Positions 62,830 through 64,000 of a stretch of DNA of 64,000 nt are shown piece by piece (positions within the stretch are counted from its first letter, which is position 1; every line of letters begins with the position of its first letter). The notes below the pieces were generated by a model, which did not search any database, had not been told where the DNA came from, and saw only the letters and a program-made list of their open reading frames with translations. The translations under genes and the position numbers were made by a program. The DNA is from Nageia nagi (lineage: Eukaryota; Pinophyta), in the NCBI GenBank assembly GCA_050084985.1, contig JBITNC010000001.1, positions 39,618,001 through 39,682,000 on the forward strand, given 5' to 3'.

Positions 62830-64000
62830 ATATATGTCATGATTTATAATTTTTTTGAAGACATAAAATGAATTTGTTAGTAATTATTGATTATATTAAA
62901 TCAAAATTTCATGTACATAGTACTTATATAATTTACTATTATCTAAAATGTAGTTAGTGTTGATCAGTATAATGTAATCTCAAAAGGTTTGATCTAGTTG
63001 AGTTCTCCATTTTCCACAACAGTAGGTTCCTTGAAAGAGTAGAAGATGGTAGGAATGCACTCGTGTTAATTTTTTGCTCAATCTTCGGGCTATAAGCTGG
63101 CTCCTATCTATTGTAAAGGTTTAAAGTAACAGGAAAAAGATAAAAAGTAGAGAGTTACTAGAAAGAGATTAACACATTAAACTAAAATTTAAACAAGAAC
63201 TACATAGCCCAAGCATTATAGCATAGGCAACAATCCATAGCAAAGAATAAGAATAGTGAGCTACCTTACCCTTGGGATCTCATAATCATAATACACATCC
63301 ACAACTTAAGATAACATTCCATACATAATATTCATAAAAAGCAATAAATAGCCACTTATTTCAAAAGGGAAAAGCATTATCTATTTGTATTATCGTGTAT
63401 GAAGGTACCTTACAGACTTAAAAAATTTGGTTAGAATGTCTAACCCTATTTATTTCTAACAGTCCATCATTTATACATTTACATGCCCTACTGGGTTGTT
63501 GTCTATCATCAATATACATAATTACTCATGTTAGTTGAAGCTAGCAAAGAAAACTATTTACAATAAATATTACAATTGTGTTAGTTTATATAGTGAATAA
63601 GTACCAACAACATTATTATCTAGAAATTTGTTTTTTCTGAACAATTGTATCCATTGAGCCATAATCTACCTAACATATCATTGATTGCTTCCTTCTTTAG
63701 TCCTATAGTTGATTGAATATGGCACTATAGTTGATTGAAGAAGTATTCATCTACAATTTGATAGGTATGATTTAACATTATGCTTTATCAGTAGTCATCT
63801 ACTTCTCTGCAACCATCGATGATCCATACTATTGTTATGATTAAATAGATTAGTGGGGGTGATGAATAATATATCAAGTTAGTTCAAGAAGAAACTATCA
63901 CTATTATGTGGAATTGAGTTGAAGTTAAGATATTAACAAGGCCTCGAGGGTCTAACACTTAAGATGAACTGGACCTAGGTGTTACTTCTTACCTATTACT
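62830..64000. other. Upstream part of the CACTA region, no clear gene
   Basis: Minus-strand text near 63780-63620 (LNHTYQIVDEYFFNQ, then EAINDMLGRLWLNGYNCSEK) reads like coding sequence but has no family match. The rest is AT-rich without signals. The window ends inside it. Confidence 0.35.

Larger units (their letters stand above)
61379..64000 (-). mobile_element. CACTA/En-Spm-type transposon, partial
   Basis: Giant-LTR homology stops after atgcatcctat at 61378. New sequence begins with caatactacattttag, which may be a worn CACTA tip. Next come clustered short repeats (61430-61570) and then transposase-associated coding in minus sense (62062-62820). If correct, this is the 3' end of a minus-sense CACTA element that continues past the window, and the rest of the giant LTR should lie on its far side. 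The terminal repeat is not clean, so the boundary is an inference. Confidence 0.5.

Overview
This is plant nuclear DNA: very AT-rich, CpG-poor, and built almost entirely of old transposable elements inserted into one another. I see no intact cellular gene, no rRNA or tRNA gene, and no bacterial-type feature. Plant origin is shown by plant mobile domain (PMD) coding remnants, a Tat-type Ty3/Gypsy element with its second RNase H, a DUF4283-type LINE ORF1, a PPR fragment, and Copia elements with an initiator-Met-type primer site. The level of decay and nesting suggests a large genome with slow DNA removal, such as a gymnosperm, but the sequence does not fix the species. Reading frames are broken by stops and frameshifts nearly everywhere, so most coding features are listed as pseudogenes with approximate ends.

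Layout. 0-10.7 kb: unassigned plus-strand coding debris (1-1860), a minus-strand Gypsy gag-protease remnant (2.5-4.4 kb), and a long minus-strand relic of unknown identity (7.0-10.7 kb). 10.7-15.9 kb: a palindromic AAT/ATT microsatellite, a PPR scrap, a plus-strand Copia RT-RNase H relic, and an unassigned plus-strand coding relic.

15.9-40.1 kb: a three-level nest. A minus-strand PMD gene is split by a Copia element (17277-39483) with 513-522 bp LTRs and a perfect ATGAA target duplication. That Copia is split near the end of pol by a 16.7 kb Tat-type Gypsy (22142-38890). Downstream of pol the Gypsy carries an unknown sense ORF and then a second PMD ORF in antisense.

40.3 kb to beyond the window: a minus-strand giant-LTR element. 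Its LTRs exceed 4 kb, its primer site is at 54949-54963, and no gag-pol is seen (LARD-like). A nearly full-length minus-strand L1-type LINE (about 48.0-53.4 kb) lies inside it. A 1.8 kb insert with much higher CpG content and a 425 bp length difference lie in its right LTR, and a CACTA/En-Spm-type transposon (from about 61379) appears to interrupt that LTR.

Order of events inferred from nesting: the outer PMD unit is oldest, then Copia, then Gypsy. On the right, the giant-LTR element came first, then the LINE, the CACTA and the CpG-rich insert. The most interesting biology is the Gypsy with its two extra ORFs and the two PMD ORFs lying antisense to nested retrotransposons.
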